Shown here in pieces: positions 34,531 to 45,960 of a stretch of DNA of 64,000 bases (positions are counted from its first letter, which is position 1; the number at the start of each line of letters is the position of its first letter). This DNA comes from Larimichthys crocea. Taxonomy: Eukaryota; Chordata; Actinopteri; Sciaenidae. The stretch spans positions 20,637,473 through 20,701,472 of the forward strand of contig NC_040028.1 of assembly GCF_000972845.2 (NCBI RefSeq). Reading direction: 5' to 3'. Below the pieces are notes generated by a model, which saw nothing but the letters and a program-made list of their open reading frames with translations, made no database searches and was not told where the DNA came from. A program made the position numbers and the translations under genes.

Positions 34531-35426
34531 GTGTGTGTGTGTGTGTAGAAGGCCGACGCTGATTTAAAATGCATGTGAAAGACACACATGGAAAAAAAAA
34601 AAATCCAGACCTTGAGATATTAAGCAAAATAAATAAAGAGGAGAAGAATTAATTGCAGGCCTAAAAATTAAAAAAACATTATTTATTCAGCCGGTCCATC
34701 GCGGTTTAATAACTCCTGTTCAGCCACAGGTGAAGGCTTATCTCAAGCATGGAAATAAGTTCCTCTGATACGACCATTACACGGGATATGTATTTTCTTG
34801 AACTCGCAAAATTGGAAAGTAATAGTGGCCATGCAAAACAGCTTTGCTGTTGTTGAGTATGTAATTTTGATATGCATTAGTGTTATTGTCAGGCGGGGGT
34901 ACGCGGGCTGTTTCCTTGTGTGATTGCAGGTCTGGCTTGTATTGTGGGAGGGAGGCAGACGGGAGAAAATAGTATTAAACCTGTCCTTGCCATTCCAATC
35001 TGTCTGCATGTTTCTCTTTATCATTCTGCAGTTTCTATCCACTTACGCTATAATTAAGTTTCCTGACCCCTGCCTTGCAGCCTTAACTAGGCATTGGGAA
35101 ATATACAGCCACTGCAGATCTCTTAGCCTGATGTGCTCTCCCCCTCTCCTCTCCCGCCTCCTCCCCCCTCTCTCCCTCTCTCTCTCTCGTCTCCGTCCCT
35201 GTTTCTGAAAATCTCTCTCTCCCACCATCTTTCTCTCTCTTTCTTTCTCTGAGTCTCCATGGCACTGTAATGGAATAAGAATTATTAATCGAGTAATTGT
35301 GTGGAACACATTAGTTTGCATTGAATTTCTCTCTCTCATTTTCGATGCTTGATTATCAGCCTCCCTTCTCCTCCCTCCCTCCCCTCACCTCTCTACCCAC
35401 CACACTCCAAACACATAACACATGCC

Positions 35427-35481
<55 letters not shown>

Positions 35482-35689
35482 CTAGATCACACTTTCCTAA
35501 ATGGCATAATCTACCCCATTTCTCTTGTGCATGCATGTGTTTGCATCACACCTGATGCTTGCTCTGTGTGTGTGTGTGTGTGAGTGTGTGTGATGATTGG
35601 AGATTTTTTGTTGTCATGTCCCTTTAACCTCCAACATGTGTGATAAAAAACAGAAAATCACCTCCAGCATGTGTGCAGACATAAAGCAG
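34531..35689. other. Intergenic DNA with CT and CA tracts
   Basis: (TG)9 near 34531-34548, a pyrimidine-rich tract at 35138-35250, (CA)25 at 35430-35480 and (TG)n at 35565-35591. Segments 34680-34900 and 35030-35115 (CTATAATTAAGTTTCC) are repeat-free and may be regulatory. No gene is supported. Confidence 0.5.
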
Positions 35690-36110
35690 AACATCAGAGA
35701 CAGACGGAGCTGGCGCTGACATTCATCATAAAAAATCCCTCTTCAATCATAATTAGTCTAATTAATTTAAATCAGTGTTGGATGCCTATCTAAATACAGT
35801 GACAACACTAAATGAACATCCACCCTGCAGCACATAGCCTCAGCCTATACGTTCCCATAGTGAAACACACCCTCGTAGGATTAGAGCAGAAGAATAGGGG
35901 GATTATTATTTCATGACCTTTCAATCCGCTGCCTGTCAGGTTGAACTAAAGCCATATATGCTGCTGGAGGACTAATCTCCTTCTCCCTTTGTGTCCGCAA
36001 GGGATGTGTCATTTCTTTATCCCCTCTATACAGATTTACTCCATAAAATAAACTTCCTAGCCTGATCTGATAAGAAGCCATCTCCTTACCGGGATAAGGC
36101 TGTGGTGTGC
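35690..36110. promoter_or_regulatory. Candidate conserved regulatory block
   Basis: Low-repeat DNA with CAATCATAATTAGTCTAATT (35744), a dense homeodomain-core cluster, then even-composition sequence up to CCGGGATAAGGC. Confidence 0.35.
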
Positions 36111-36264
36111 CTCGTCTCCCTGCTTCCCCCCGTAGCCGTATTTTTGGGTGTCAGATAACTCAGACGGGGATGGGAACAGTCAGGAAATGCCACTTTGTCT
36201 GTCTGGGAGCAGGTGACAACAAAACGACAGTGACTCTGATTAGAAAACACCCTCCTCCTCCTCC

Positions 36265-36267
<3 letters not shown>

Positions 36268-36302
<35 letters not shown>
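36268..36302. repeat. (CA)n microsatellite
   Basis: CA array, followed by an A run at about 36332-36345. Confidence 0.95.
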
Positions 36303-36303
<1 letters not shown>

Positions 36304-36423
36304 CATCCTCTCTTTCTAAAACCACCGAAAGAAAAAAAAAAAAAAGAAATCACATTTTATCAACATTTGCCAGAAAACCACAAATAAATTGCAGGCTCAC
36401 ACAGGAGACATGCAAAACTTCTG

Positions 36424-36425
<2 letters not shown>

Positions 36426-36461
<36 letters not shown>
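36426..36461. repeat. (CA)18 microsatellite
   Basis: Uninterrupted CA array. Confidence 0.95.
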
Positions 36462-36463
<2 letters not shown>

Positions 36464-37379
36464 CTGGTGTTATCGTCCCATCTTAATTAGTGATAAGTCA
36501 TCACTGCTCCAGCTGTCAGTGCGATCGAGCCCTGATCCATGATCTGCTGATCTGAACCGCCCGGTGCCCGTCGTGTTTTCGCTGCCTCACTGTCTGTTTT
36601 TATTATTATCTGTTATTATTTAATGGACACGAGTCATGTATGAGCTGTTTCATAGATCTGATGCACATAAATATTTTTATGGAGGGGCACACTTCCCCTG
36701 TTAAAAGGTCACAGCCTACAGGTGGCAGAAATGAGTATGACGGAGCAAAGAAGGTGTGCAGCATATTAAAACACCACCGAGTGAAAATTTAAAATTTATA
36801 CTTCAAAAATGTCAAATTAAAAAACGCGCTGCTGCATAAGGAGGAATTAAATTTTTAAAAAGTTGTCTTTTAAACTGCACAGAGAAGCGGCGGTGAGGGT
36901 GGAGTGGTGGTGGAGTTATAGGTGGGGGTGACGGTGCCTAATCACCTACTCCACACAGCCATTATTAGTCCACACTCAGCTTTTTACCTTTTTAAAATAA
37001 AAACGCTATTGGAAAAAAAAACAACAACACATGGAGCAAAACTAAAATAAATGCTGCAGACACAGAAATAAAAAATTAAAATCACGTCATGCTGTGCAAC
37101 AATCAGACGCTGAGTCGATTCACGGCAATTAAATATCTGGAAACAGGTTTGAAGCAGGAATACATGTTTCACTGGAGGCCTGCTCAAATATTCCTTTAAT
37201 ACTCCTATAGGAGATTTTTTAATATTGATGTTCTTATTTTTAGTATTGTGATTTTCATGGTTATACTTTATTATTTTCTCCTTTCTGCTGTAAGAGACAC
37301 TGTGGAGACAATTACAGCCACTCAAATTTACCAATTTATCCCAAGTGCAGGAGTGTTTGCAGTTGCACTGAGAGCCATG
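36462..37379. other. Intergenic DNA
   Basis: Starts with a repeat-free segment (CATCTTAATTAGTGATAAGT, 36480) and becomes AT-rich. No gene or repeat was recognised. Confidence 0.45.
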
Positions 37380-37521
37380 AAGGTTGCTGAACACTGGACC
37401 TCTCTCCTCTGCTCTGCTCTCGCCGCGGCCGGACCTCAGAGCACCTTATTCATCCGCTCCTCACCCCCACCTCCGTGCGCCATTTGCGGCTCTGACTGGC
37501 ACGACGCAACGTTTGTCTGCA

Positions 37522-37555
<34 letters not shown>

Positions 37556-37660
37556 GGATCCACACAGCAGCGATGTTTTTCCTCCTCTCTCCTCCAACAC
37601 GACACAATTGAAAGGCGCGTTGTGCGTAAAGATGTGGCTGCCCGCGCGCACAGTGGATCA
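37380..37660. other. CpG-richer block split by a 31-base A run
   Basis: CpG-containing sequence on both sides of a pure A run at 37523-37553. The A run could be a retroposon tail, but no SINE, LINE or processed-gene body is recognisable upstream, so it is listed as a simple repeat in a GC-rich block. Confidence 0.5.
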
Positions 37661-38389
37661 CCAAATTGGTTTTAAAAAAAATAATAAATAAATAAAATAA
37701 GCGAACGCGGAGGAATAATAAAACGAGAGAAAATGTCTCTTTTAAAATGTCAGAGTTATGGTGATAAGAATCGGAGGATGCAGGGAGGACTTTTGGTGAG
37801 AAGTGACTAATTACCCTGTGGACCGTCCTGATAGTGGAGAATAATTAGATTCACACAAAAGAGCTCCACAGCAAGCATCTGAATAACAAGAGCAACATTT
37901 TCAATAGAAAATTTAATTTGATTTTGTTGCGAGTTTCCCTCCGTGAAAGTGAGAAAAAAGCATCACGAGGACAAATAAAATCCCGGGAAAAAAAAAAAAA
38001 AGCTGACAAAACGCTCCGGTAATCAAAAGACACACGAGACAATATATAATCAGAATTACGACAAAATATTAAATAAACAATTAAAACAAATTAAATAATG
38101 AAAGCTTGTTTTTTTATTTTAATTTAAGAGTCAAAATCTGAATCTGAATTTACAGAAATTATTTTATTTTAAATGAAAAATAGAGATCAGAAAAATCAAA
38201 GTGCTTTTTTTGCGAAATAACAAATAAATTATACACATTTTAAAATATTTTAAACCCATGAAACATAAAAAATAATAATCATTATTCAGGAAATATCACG
38301 TGGAGAATTTGAGGCTGGAACTGATGACTATATTTATTCTTCCATCATTGTGTAAAAGATCTTTTTGTTTCTTTTAATCACAGCCTATA
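37661..38389. other. AT-rich intergenic DNA
   Basis: A runs at 37672-37680 and 37986-37999 and long AT-rich stretches at 38040-38290. No gene is supported. Confidence 0.5.
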
Positions 38390-38600
38390 TAGACGGGCGT
38401 ATACGTGAAGTATGTAGGCCATTCTACATGCAAATGGTGTGAGAGTGCTTTAGAAGATTAGAAGATAGACACCCTGCCCACAGTGGGCTGAGAGGAGAGA
38501 GGAGAGGAGTGGGCTCTCCTCCAACACTGCGTCCTATCTCCTCGGGCCTGGAAGAAGCATCCTAATCCTTTACCTTTCATAGTGATCTAAAGCCGATTTA
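38390..38600. promoter_or_regulatory. Candidate enhancer with POU octamer
   Basis: Contains CCATTCTACATGCAAATGG with a perfect octamer at 38428-38435. The preceding CATTCT resembles a degenerate SOX half-site in composite position, one base further away than usual. Flanks are repeat-free. Confidence 0.38.
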
Positions 38601-38702
38601 AAACTGTCACTACCCGAGTTTGTGTTTATTTCATGTTCATCTGCAGCTCAAGGCGATACTCTGCACACCCACTTATGACATGAGCAAAAAGGTGTGTGCG
38701 TC

Positions 38703-38750
38703 TGTGTGTGTGTGTGTGTGTGTGAGAGGAGACGGAGAGGAGAGGAGAGG
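38703..38750. repeat. (TG)n plus GGAGA tract
   Basis: TG array (38703-38724) followed by GAGGAGA repeats. Confidence 0.85.
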
Positions 38751-38754
38751 AGTA

Positions 38755-38838
38755 GACCTCTTATTTCATGCATCGTCTAACAAAACCAAGTAACTCGACC
38801 TCTTATTTCATGCATCGTCTAACAAAACCAAGTAACTC
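38755..38838. repeat. Perfect 42-bp tandem duplication
   Basis: The 42-bp unit beginning GACCTCTTATTTCATGCATC occurs twice head to tail (38755-38796 and 38797-38838) without a mismatch. It is not a simple repeat. It is either a very recent duplication or an assembly artefact. Confidence 0.95.
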
Positions 38839-38916
38839 AGCTTGAATTCACCTCCAAAAATACACTCTCCCACACAAACAGATAGTCCAGAAGAAGGATG
38901 AGCAAACAGTCTTTCT

Positions 38917-38919
<3 letters not shown>

Positions 38920-38951
<32 letters not shown>
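38920..38951. repeat. (CA)n microsatellite
   Basis: CA array following a short CT run. Confidence 0.95.
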
Positions 38952-38952
<1 letters not shown>

Positions 38953-39097
38953 AACAGAAACCATTGACCGCTGAGCCGGCAGGCCTATAGGCAGACCACC
39001 TTCCTCTTCTCACCCTCCTGCTCCTCAAGGCCTTACTGTATTATTCTGTAAGCAGCAAGAGCCCAGCATTGACAGAGCTAATCACTGGAGGCAAGGG

Positions 39098-39109
<12 letters not shown>

Positions 39110-39161
<52 letters not shown>
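39110..39161. repeat. (CA)26 microsatellite
   Basis: Uninterrupted CA array following a CT run. Confidence 0.95.
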
Positions 39162-39164
<3 letters not shown>

Positions 39165-39244
39165 TGATTGACACACAATGGCAGCGAATCTATGCAGTGC
39201 CCCCCTGTCTTGCTTTTTGCTTTCTCTCTCCCAGCTGGGGGAGG

Positions 39245-39247
<3 letters not shown>

Positions 39248-39288
<41 letters not shown>

Positions 39289-39345
39289 GGTGGCAGGAGG
39301 AGGTGGAGGAGGAGAAGAAGAAGGAGGAGGAGGTGGAGGAGAGAG
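39248..39345. repeat. (TG)n followed by (GGA)n
   Basis: TG array (39248-39287) followed by AGGAGGTGG and GAAGAAGGA trinucleotide-like repeats. Confidence 0.9.
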
Positions 39346-40340
39346 GGATGGATGAAGGGGAGGGGAGGGTGGTTTCGAGGAGCGATGTCCAACAAACCGA
39401 GGCGGATCCAGAGAAGTGAAGACGGCTAAAGAGATGAGCTTGTGACTGTAGCGCTGTTGCTATCCCGACTCCTAATCCACCCCCACCACCTCCTCCGACT
39501 CTGTCAGGTGCAGCAGCCAATCTGGAGAGAGTCTCAACCCCTCTCATATGAATATGATCCCTGTGCTGGCTGAAGCCCAGCGAACCACTGATCCTGTTAT
39601 CATCCCAGCAGAGAGAAAGAGAGCGCGGAGAGAAAGGAAGACTCGTTGTTTATCCGTTACTCCTCCCGTGTCCTCCTGCTCTCTGCGCCCAGTACCTCCG
39701 TAATGTTCCACCTCACGGGACCTCCTTCCAGAATGTGTCATGTATATATCAGTAGCCCGGGTTGTTGGTTCGAGAGCTGACGTGCAACAGATTGTGCTTT
39801 AAATGAATTGTTCCTGAGCTCCTCGCTGATTGGTTGGTGTGAGAATTTAAATGTGCAATCGACAAATCTGGATGATTCTGATTCTGGAAATCAGGTGCAA
39901 CAGGTTCAACTGTGTCTGTCTGATTATCTCATTGTGTTTTCAAGTTTTTATGCTGCTGTGCTACTCCAGAACGTCCTGTGGATCACAGAGAGCTGAGCTG
40001 GGCCCAGATTCCTCCACCACAAGTTTACTGTTATTTCCGTTTCCCCACTTACTTTAATTGTTTGCACATTTAGCTGTAACGTTATTAACATGTCTTTTTG
40101 CCTGTGCTGTCTTACAACCTAGAGCTTATCATGCATCATATGACGTCATTAAATGTGTTATATGATAATTCAATTTATGTTTTGTGATTCGTGAGTTTGG
40201 TGATGCGTTCATGTACCCTGTAAGTAATGATGTAGTGAGGATGGTCTGATCCAGGTGCAGCATTCAGAGAGGTCAGGTAGGCCTGGTCCTGGTTGATCTT
40301 TACTCAGTTCTTATGGAAATATTGTTTTTTTGTTGATTTT
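39346..40340. other. Intergenic DNA
   Basis: No gene, RNA or repeat was recognised. Confidence 0.5.
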
Positions 40341-40597
40341 CAGTTCCTCTAACGTCCACTTGAGTCAGTCTCCATAAGTCCCCATGTCCAAATGTCCAAC
40401 TTCACAGCAGAAATAAACATGTTTACAGCCTGGTACAAAAAACAGTTTTGGTCTCTGTAGCTAATTTCCCCGTTCATGACAACTGTACTGAGGGTGAATT
40501 TATATACAACTCACCTGTTCACATTATATTAAGGCTTAAAGTTATGCAGGATTAAGAGCAGGGACGCTTTGACTGACAGGTGGGTGTGGTTACAGTC
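40341..40597 (-). repeat. Family R repeat, internally deleted
   Basis: Reverse orientation. Matches the 29897 copy but lacks the GAGGCTGGCTCCAGAAG segment, so CGTCCACTTGAG joins directly to TCAGTCTCC. It continues through GGTACAAAAAACAGTTTTGG to GACAGGTGGGTGTGG. Confidence 0.88.
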
Positions 40598-41480
40598 ATT
40601 CGGCTTGCTCAGGTCTTTGCAGATATCTAGAGGCAGAAGAAGCAGCGCACGGCGCTTCAGAAACTCTGTTCTTTCTTTATACCATCACTGCCGACAAGAT
40701 GACCTCTGAGTCTGCCTCCAACTCCACAACTGTCCCTCTGGCAACAACTGTCCTACAGTTTTGCAGAAGAAAATATCGTCTTGGACAAGAGCTGTTGGTG
40801 TTCAGTTGTCCGATAATTCCTAGCAAGCTGTAATTTAAAACTAAATGTATTCTTTAAATACTTCATTTAGGAATGTGTCTGTGATTTGACATATTTGCCA
40901 CATCTTTATGTGACATTATTAATGTGATAATGATTTCAGACACAGCGCCTCCAGACGTAATCTTTTGATTTATGTTTTACTGTTTTGACATCGTGAGGCC
41001 GGCCGCTCTCTGGCCGCCATGTGCCGGTTGCCCGAGGTGACAGGAAGCGGCGTGGTTAATTAAAGAGTGGACAGCACTCCAGAGCTCCACTCACACACTC
41101 CTGGCTTTGTCACAAGCACCACTCCTACAACACACTCCCTCAAGAGTCATTTCCCTCTGTTTCTCAGGACATGGAGGGCCGTGCCGTGCCGTGCCGTGCC
41201 GTGCACAATGTGGCGAGTCTCGTGCACAGCCGCCATCTCCTGCATAGACTCATCCAGATAGGCGACGGATAACACTTTCAATTTAGCTTGATGTTATCGT
41301 TTTTCCTTTCTTGGAGAAATATGAACCTGTCACACGGGGCGCCGTACAGATTTGTTACATAGTTTCATGGTAGATAAATCCAACAATAGAGGCCAAGGCC
41401 TCGCCCCCTCTGCATGCACAGTTAGCAGGAGCGCTGCACTAATCAGCGGGAGAGGATCACATCTGGCCTGACAGCAGCTG
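40598..41480. other. Intergenic DNA, part possibly regulatory
   Basis: Includes a (GTGCC)n run at about 41180-41204. The 40980-41060 and 41330-41480 segments are repeat-free with CGTGGTTAATTAAAGAG near 41051. No gene is supported. Confidence 0.4.
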
Positions 41481-41639
41481 CATCACTGTTTAGAGGAGCT
41501 GCCAGCGTGAGAAACACACAGGTCGATTCCCTTTTCTCCCTGGACAGAGTGGGTGTTCTTCTCATTCATTTCTTCTCTCTCGCTCCTTTTCTTTGAGCCA
41601 GCCAATTAACCTGGGAGCAGTGCACTAATGAGTTCCCTC

Positions 41640-41890
41640 TGGTGGCTCTGCACCGCTCAATGGAGGAGAGGCAAGGGTGAGCAGAGAGGGGGAGAGAGGA
41701 GAAGGGTCAGGGAGGGACGGCAAGGAGGGCTGCAGGGAGGGAGGCGGAGGAGGAGCGGGCATGGCAAAGGCGAAGGGGGGTAAGAGAGTTTTAAGAAAAG
41801 GGGTGAAGAAGGGGTGAGGAGAGAGGAGGGGTGAGGACAGAGGGGTTCAGGGCAAGGAAATATGGGATGAGTTGATGCAGGAGGAGAAGG
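41640..41890. repeat. Polypurine tract
   Basis: About 240 bases in which the plus strand is dominated by G and A (GGAGAG, GGGTGAGGA, AAGGGG). Such tracts can form triplex or quadruplex DNA and are prone to assembly error. Confidence 0.75.
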
Positions 41891-41899
41891 GGAGAGAGC

Positions 41900-42110
41900 A
41901 CCATCCAGTTGGCCACTACGGGCCTATCACCAAGACATTGTCAGCCAGACAATGGGCTTATCAGCCTCCTTTTCACACCAGTCTGATTAACTGGGAGGAA
42001 TGGGAGGGATGGGAGGGGAAGGGAAAGGGTACGTCCTTGTACCAGCCCAGTAAATGTCAGAGAATGGGCCAGGCACCCCGGACGAGCCTCATGGTTTGAG
42101 TATACATCAC
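41900..42110. promoter_or_regulatory. Candidate enhancer with SOX dyad
   Basis: CATTGTCAGCCAGACAATG at 41936-41954 is a perfect inverted pair of 7-bp SOX-type sites separated by 5 bp. The flanks (GGCCTATCACCAAG, GGGCTTATCAGCCTCC, TGATTAACTGGG) are repeat-free. The sites point outward, unlike the inward pairs typical of SOXE dimers. Confidence 0.45.
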
Positions 42111-42324
42111 TTCACCTGCTGTAAAAAACACGTGTGCGAGCCGTGTTAGCATTGGAGGGAGGTTCTGCCGTAATAAATCCACAACCTCCTGTACATGTAT
42201 CTCTCTGACCAGATTAGAGAGGAAGTGATAAGCACCTTTAAGCACCATTAGCTAAATCTGTGTGTTATCAGTCACAGAAACACAATAAAGCAAGCGAGGA
42301 GGAAGAAGATGCAGATATCTTTAG

Positions 42325-42752
42325 CAGTTAAAGGTAAGATTTAGTATTTAAAGTCTAAGAATAAATATGTGTCAGACCAAAGGAGAAGGTGTTATTAACC
42401 ACCCAGACTAATTTGAATGATTCAAAATATCAACAAGAGATGAATTCATCTGTCTCTCTGCTCAGGGTGGCCTCAGCGTGTCATCGAGCCACCCTTTAAG
42501 GACCGCCCACAAAAATCCTGAAAACGGTTTGAACCTCTAACTCCACATTTCAGAAATATATCGTTCAAAGTCTTTTCACGTGTTTTTCAGCAACATAATT
42601 AATGTGTTTTAAAGAAATCTCAGGCTGCTGTTAAGTAAGAGCAGACAAACTAAACTCTGATCTAAACATGACTGTTTGCTTTCTACATGCTTTGAAGGAG
42701 ACGGTGAGGTGGGGGAGAGTATTTGCTTAATCCTTCACACTGGACCTTTAAA
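42325..42752 (+). repeat. Family T element, uninterrupted copy
   Basis: The right end has TTCACACTGGACCTTTAAAG (42734 onward). The internal word GCAGACAAACTAAACTCTGA followed by TCTAAACATG (42641-42670) aligns with the sequence that flanks the hAT in the 9860 copy, so this serves as an empty-site relative. The left end is only tentatively placed at GTTAAAGGT. Confidence 0.65.
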
Positions 42753-42869
42753 GCATGTTTTAAAATATCAATAAATAAAGTTCATGAAGAAAAAACTAAA
42801 TTAAACATGCCTTACTTATGAATATATTCAACCTGTGGTGCACATCTATAAGGTATTAATATGTATAGA

Positions 42870-43090
42870 TTGGCTGAACTGTAACAACATTATTTGTGAG
42901 CGCTGTATCAGCTGCAGCGTGGCGTCAAAGCGGCCTCGCCTGTTCAGTCTTGGCGGCGACCAAGCTGACCGACAAATGACTAAAGAGGCGGCTGCGGCAA
43001 AATTATTTGTGTCATTGTTCAATTAGTCTCCCATATTGATCCCGGCTTGTTTGTTTACTTGCTTACCGCTTTTCCGGTTTGTGCGGCCTT
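42870..43090. promoter_or_regulatory. Candidate enhancer
   Basis: Repeat-free block with GTGTCATTGTTCAATTAGTC (43009-43028), joining a SOX-type CATTGTT (43013-43019) to a homeodomain CAATTAG, and several CpG-containing words upstream. Confidence 0.4.
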
Positions 43091-44029
43091 GACAGCCATC
43101 TGTCACACAGAGGAGGGAGGAGGAGGAGGGAGGAGGAGGAGGAGGTGATGGAGTGGGAGGGAGAGTGATTTACAATGTGAACGCTGAGATAAAGGTAGAT
43201 GGAAAAACTTCCAATAGGTTGTGAGTGGAGACTTAATAGAGGGGGAAATAAGGATGACAATGAGATCCTACGTGATACGGACCAACAAAAAAAAAAAAGA
43301 AGAAGAAAAAGCTTTTTGGGAAATCTAAATTCCTAATCCGATGAATCCAGAAAGGCTTATGTTCTTGTTGCTCAATGACGCCAATTCAAAAAGGAGTGTT
43401 ATAAAAGCAATGCTTGGAGCAACAAGTGGTTGTACTCTTCTTGCTCTTCATTTCCTTCTCCTCCATTTTTTTTCCTCAAAAGAAAGGATGCAGTAATTAG
43501 AGGGTAGACCAGGTGGAAGTACACAACTCAAGAGCCCGGCGCTAGCTCGCCCTCTCCTCTCCTCTCATCCACAGGAAGATGGAGAAGAGGGAGATGTGGA
43601 GGTGGGTAGAAGGAGGGTGAACACGACTGGATGGAGGAGAAAGTGGCAGAAGAATACGTGGAGGTAAAAACAGGGAAAGAGAGAGAGAGAGAGAGGGGGG
43701 AGCCGGGCTCGGGAGCATATTGGGTCAAAGAAAATAAAACGTGTCATTTAGCCAAAGAAAGAAGATGAGAGCAGCGTGGTGGAGGGAGGGGGGCGCTGGA
43801 TCGGCTGGGCGAGGTGAAGGGGAGGTGGAGGCGAGGTTAGCTGTTAAATAAGGTGGGGGTCATAAGAGAGGGGGTGGATGGATGCAGGGGAGGGGGCCAC
43901 CCACAGTACAACTTGGCCAACAAAGCTGCTTCTGTCTTGGCCTCCCTCCTCCACAGACCTCCTTGAGTGGGCAGGATTCCATTAGCAAGCTGCAGAACCG
44001 GGGGTCTATTCAACCGACCATCCAGGCCT

Positions 44030-44031
<2 letters not shown>
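43091..44031. other. Purine-rich intergenic DNA
   Basis: GGA/GGAGG tracts at 43111-43165, an A run at 43288-43300 and GA-rich stretches at 43678-43700 and 43780-43900. A short repeat-free segment lies at 43320-43420. No gene is supported. Confidence 0.5.

Positions 44032-44078
<47 letters not shown>
44032..44078. repeat. (CA)n microsatellite
   Basis: CA array followed by GCACTCATTCACAGTCACTC. Confidence 0.95.
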
Positions 44079-44082
<4 letters not shown>

Positions 44083-44099
44083 TCATTCACAGTCACTCA

Positions 44100-44280
44100 C
44101 TCACACGCATACACACAACACCGCTAATTAATCCTCAGATTACCCAGCCAATTATTACCACACTTGTACTAATTAGAAATTATTTAAAGCATTTCCCAAT
44201 TAGGGTTTACATGCTCAGTTGGGCAGGAGTCTGCCTCGATAAACCAACTGGTTTTATAGCGGGCCGAGCTCATTCAGATA
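44100..44280. promoter_or_regulatory. Candidate conserved regulatory block
   Basis: Dense homeodomain cores in repeat-free DNA: CCGCTAATTAATCC, GCCAATTATTACC, GTACTAATTAGAAATT and CCCAATTAGGG within about 90 bp. Confidence 0.42.
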
Positions 44281-45339
44281 CACATGCATGTGTTTGTGCA
44301 CGCACACACACACACACACACGCGCACGTATTTCGGGATCCGACTGTGGTAATCAGGCCGTCTCAACGAGTCCCTCTGTTAGGACGAGGGGGGATGAGGA
44401 CGGACAAGAGGAAGAAAAAGAGAAAGAAATAAAACAACAAAAGACGTGCTCCTTCAGCGCAGCCGCTGTACTGTAGGTTGCTCTTGTTAGGGCTGGGGAC
44501 AGTGATTAGGAGAGGCCACAATGAGACCTGCCAGGAAACACATGCCAATTAGGTTACCAGGAGAAACCATGGGCCCTCATCGCTATGGGAAACCCACTAG
44601 CCTCCCCTCACACACACACACACACACACACAAATGCAGCCATAGCCTCATGCGCTACCTTTTTCAACCCTTTGATTACATTATGACATGGATGAGGGGG
44701 AAGAGAAGGAGGTAGGGAAGAAGAGAGAGAGCGCGATGGACAGAATGATCAGGGCGGGAGCGAAAATAGGGAAAGTTGACGCCGAAGATCAAAAGTTGGT
44801 TGCTAAGAAGGATAAACTTTTGACCGTCGCTGAGGCGACGACGAAGGAGAAAGACGGAGAGAGAGAGAGAGGGAGGCTGTGTGACGGGGTGACGGTGGGC
44901 GGGAAGAATCACAGGCTCATCCATGGGTGACATGTAAGCCTCAGCTACACACTCCAAATGTTCACGACGACGCCGATATTTGCTCAAGCGCGATGTTATC
45001 GGGGGCCTCGATGCAATACTCAGAGCTTTTGTTCTGACACCACCGCGCCACGTCTGCAGATGCAATAACTAATAAAGGAGCAGATAGCTGGCTCGGTGTT
45101 CGGGTCCTGGGAAGGAGCTGTGACATGACCCGGGCATGAACAGAGGGAGAGAGAGAAATATTTGCGCTGATGTGATGATGGCTGAGATGTTGATTAATGT
45201 GCACGCTCCCTGTTATTAAATAAACAGGGTGAATACACAAAATATTGAATAAATTAGAGCGTGAACCGATCTCCACTGCAACATCCAGCTCATTAGAATG
45301 CATGAGCAAACGATGTTCTGATTGCGACAAGAGTCACTC
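44281..45339. other. Intergenic DNA with short CA arrays
   Basis: (CA)n at 44303-44321 and 44611-44632, a purine-rich tract at 44690-44740 and GA at 44857-44870. Frames of 80-130 codons on both strands overlap each other and have no family resemblance. Confidence 0.5.
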
Positions 45340-45354
45340 ATTAAGCCATGTTTG

Positions 45355-45625
45355 CCCCCCCACCACCACCACCCACCACCAGAGCACCACTCCCTGCACG
45401 CCACCCCCACCCTCTGCTGCCCCAAAACACTTACCCCTCATGCCTGCCACACTCTCCACACCAAATCCCCTCCCTGCTGCACACTCGTGTGCTAAAAGCT
45501 CCCTGACTTAGCATCACCCCTTCCCCAGTGGACAAACCACTAACCCTCTTTTCACCTCCTCCTTTCTCTTCCTCCTCTCCCCCCCCTTTCCTCCACCTCC
45601 TCCTCCCTCTCTTCTGCTGGGATCT
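45355..45625. repeat. C-rich and pyrimidine-rich tract
   Basis: (CCA)n near 45357-45390 and CCTCCT-type words at 45540-45615. Confidence 0.6.
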
Positions 45626-45629
45626 GTGT

Positions 45630-45960
45630 CATCATTTTAATTAATTTCTAATCAGGCGAGAGTAAACTAATCAGGGGAGGCGTTAAACAATGACAGCTCT
45701 GCCTGCTCGAGCTCACACTGGGGGCCGCCGAGGCTCCTTCTGCATGCCGAGGAGGAGCTGCGCATTGATAAACAAACATCGGCGTAAGACGGGAGCTATC
45801 TACACCCATCTCCCCTCCACCCATACATGCTAATATAGGCCAGCAGAGCAGCGCATATGTGGACACATTTGCATGCTGCAGATTGGACACGAGCGAGCCG
45901 TTGATTGGTACAAGATTACATTACCACTGTTTTTACAAACAATGCAACATTTGTGAGTGA
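45630..45960. promoter_or_regulatory. Candidate enhancer with POU octamer
   Basis: Begins with TTTTAATTAATTTCTAATCA (45635), then AAACAATGACAGC (a SOX-type ACAATG near 45688) and a perfect reverse octamer ATTTGCAT at 45867-45874. Repeat-free throughout. Confidence 0.42.

Noticed and set aside
37380..37553. Processed pseudogene or retroposon ending in a 31-base A run
   Set aside because: No recognisable gene, SINE or LINE body precedes the A run, and no target-site duplication was found.
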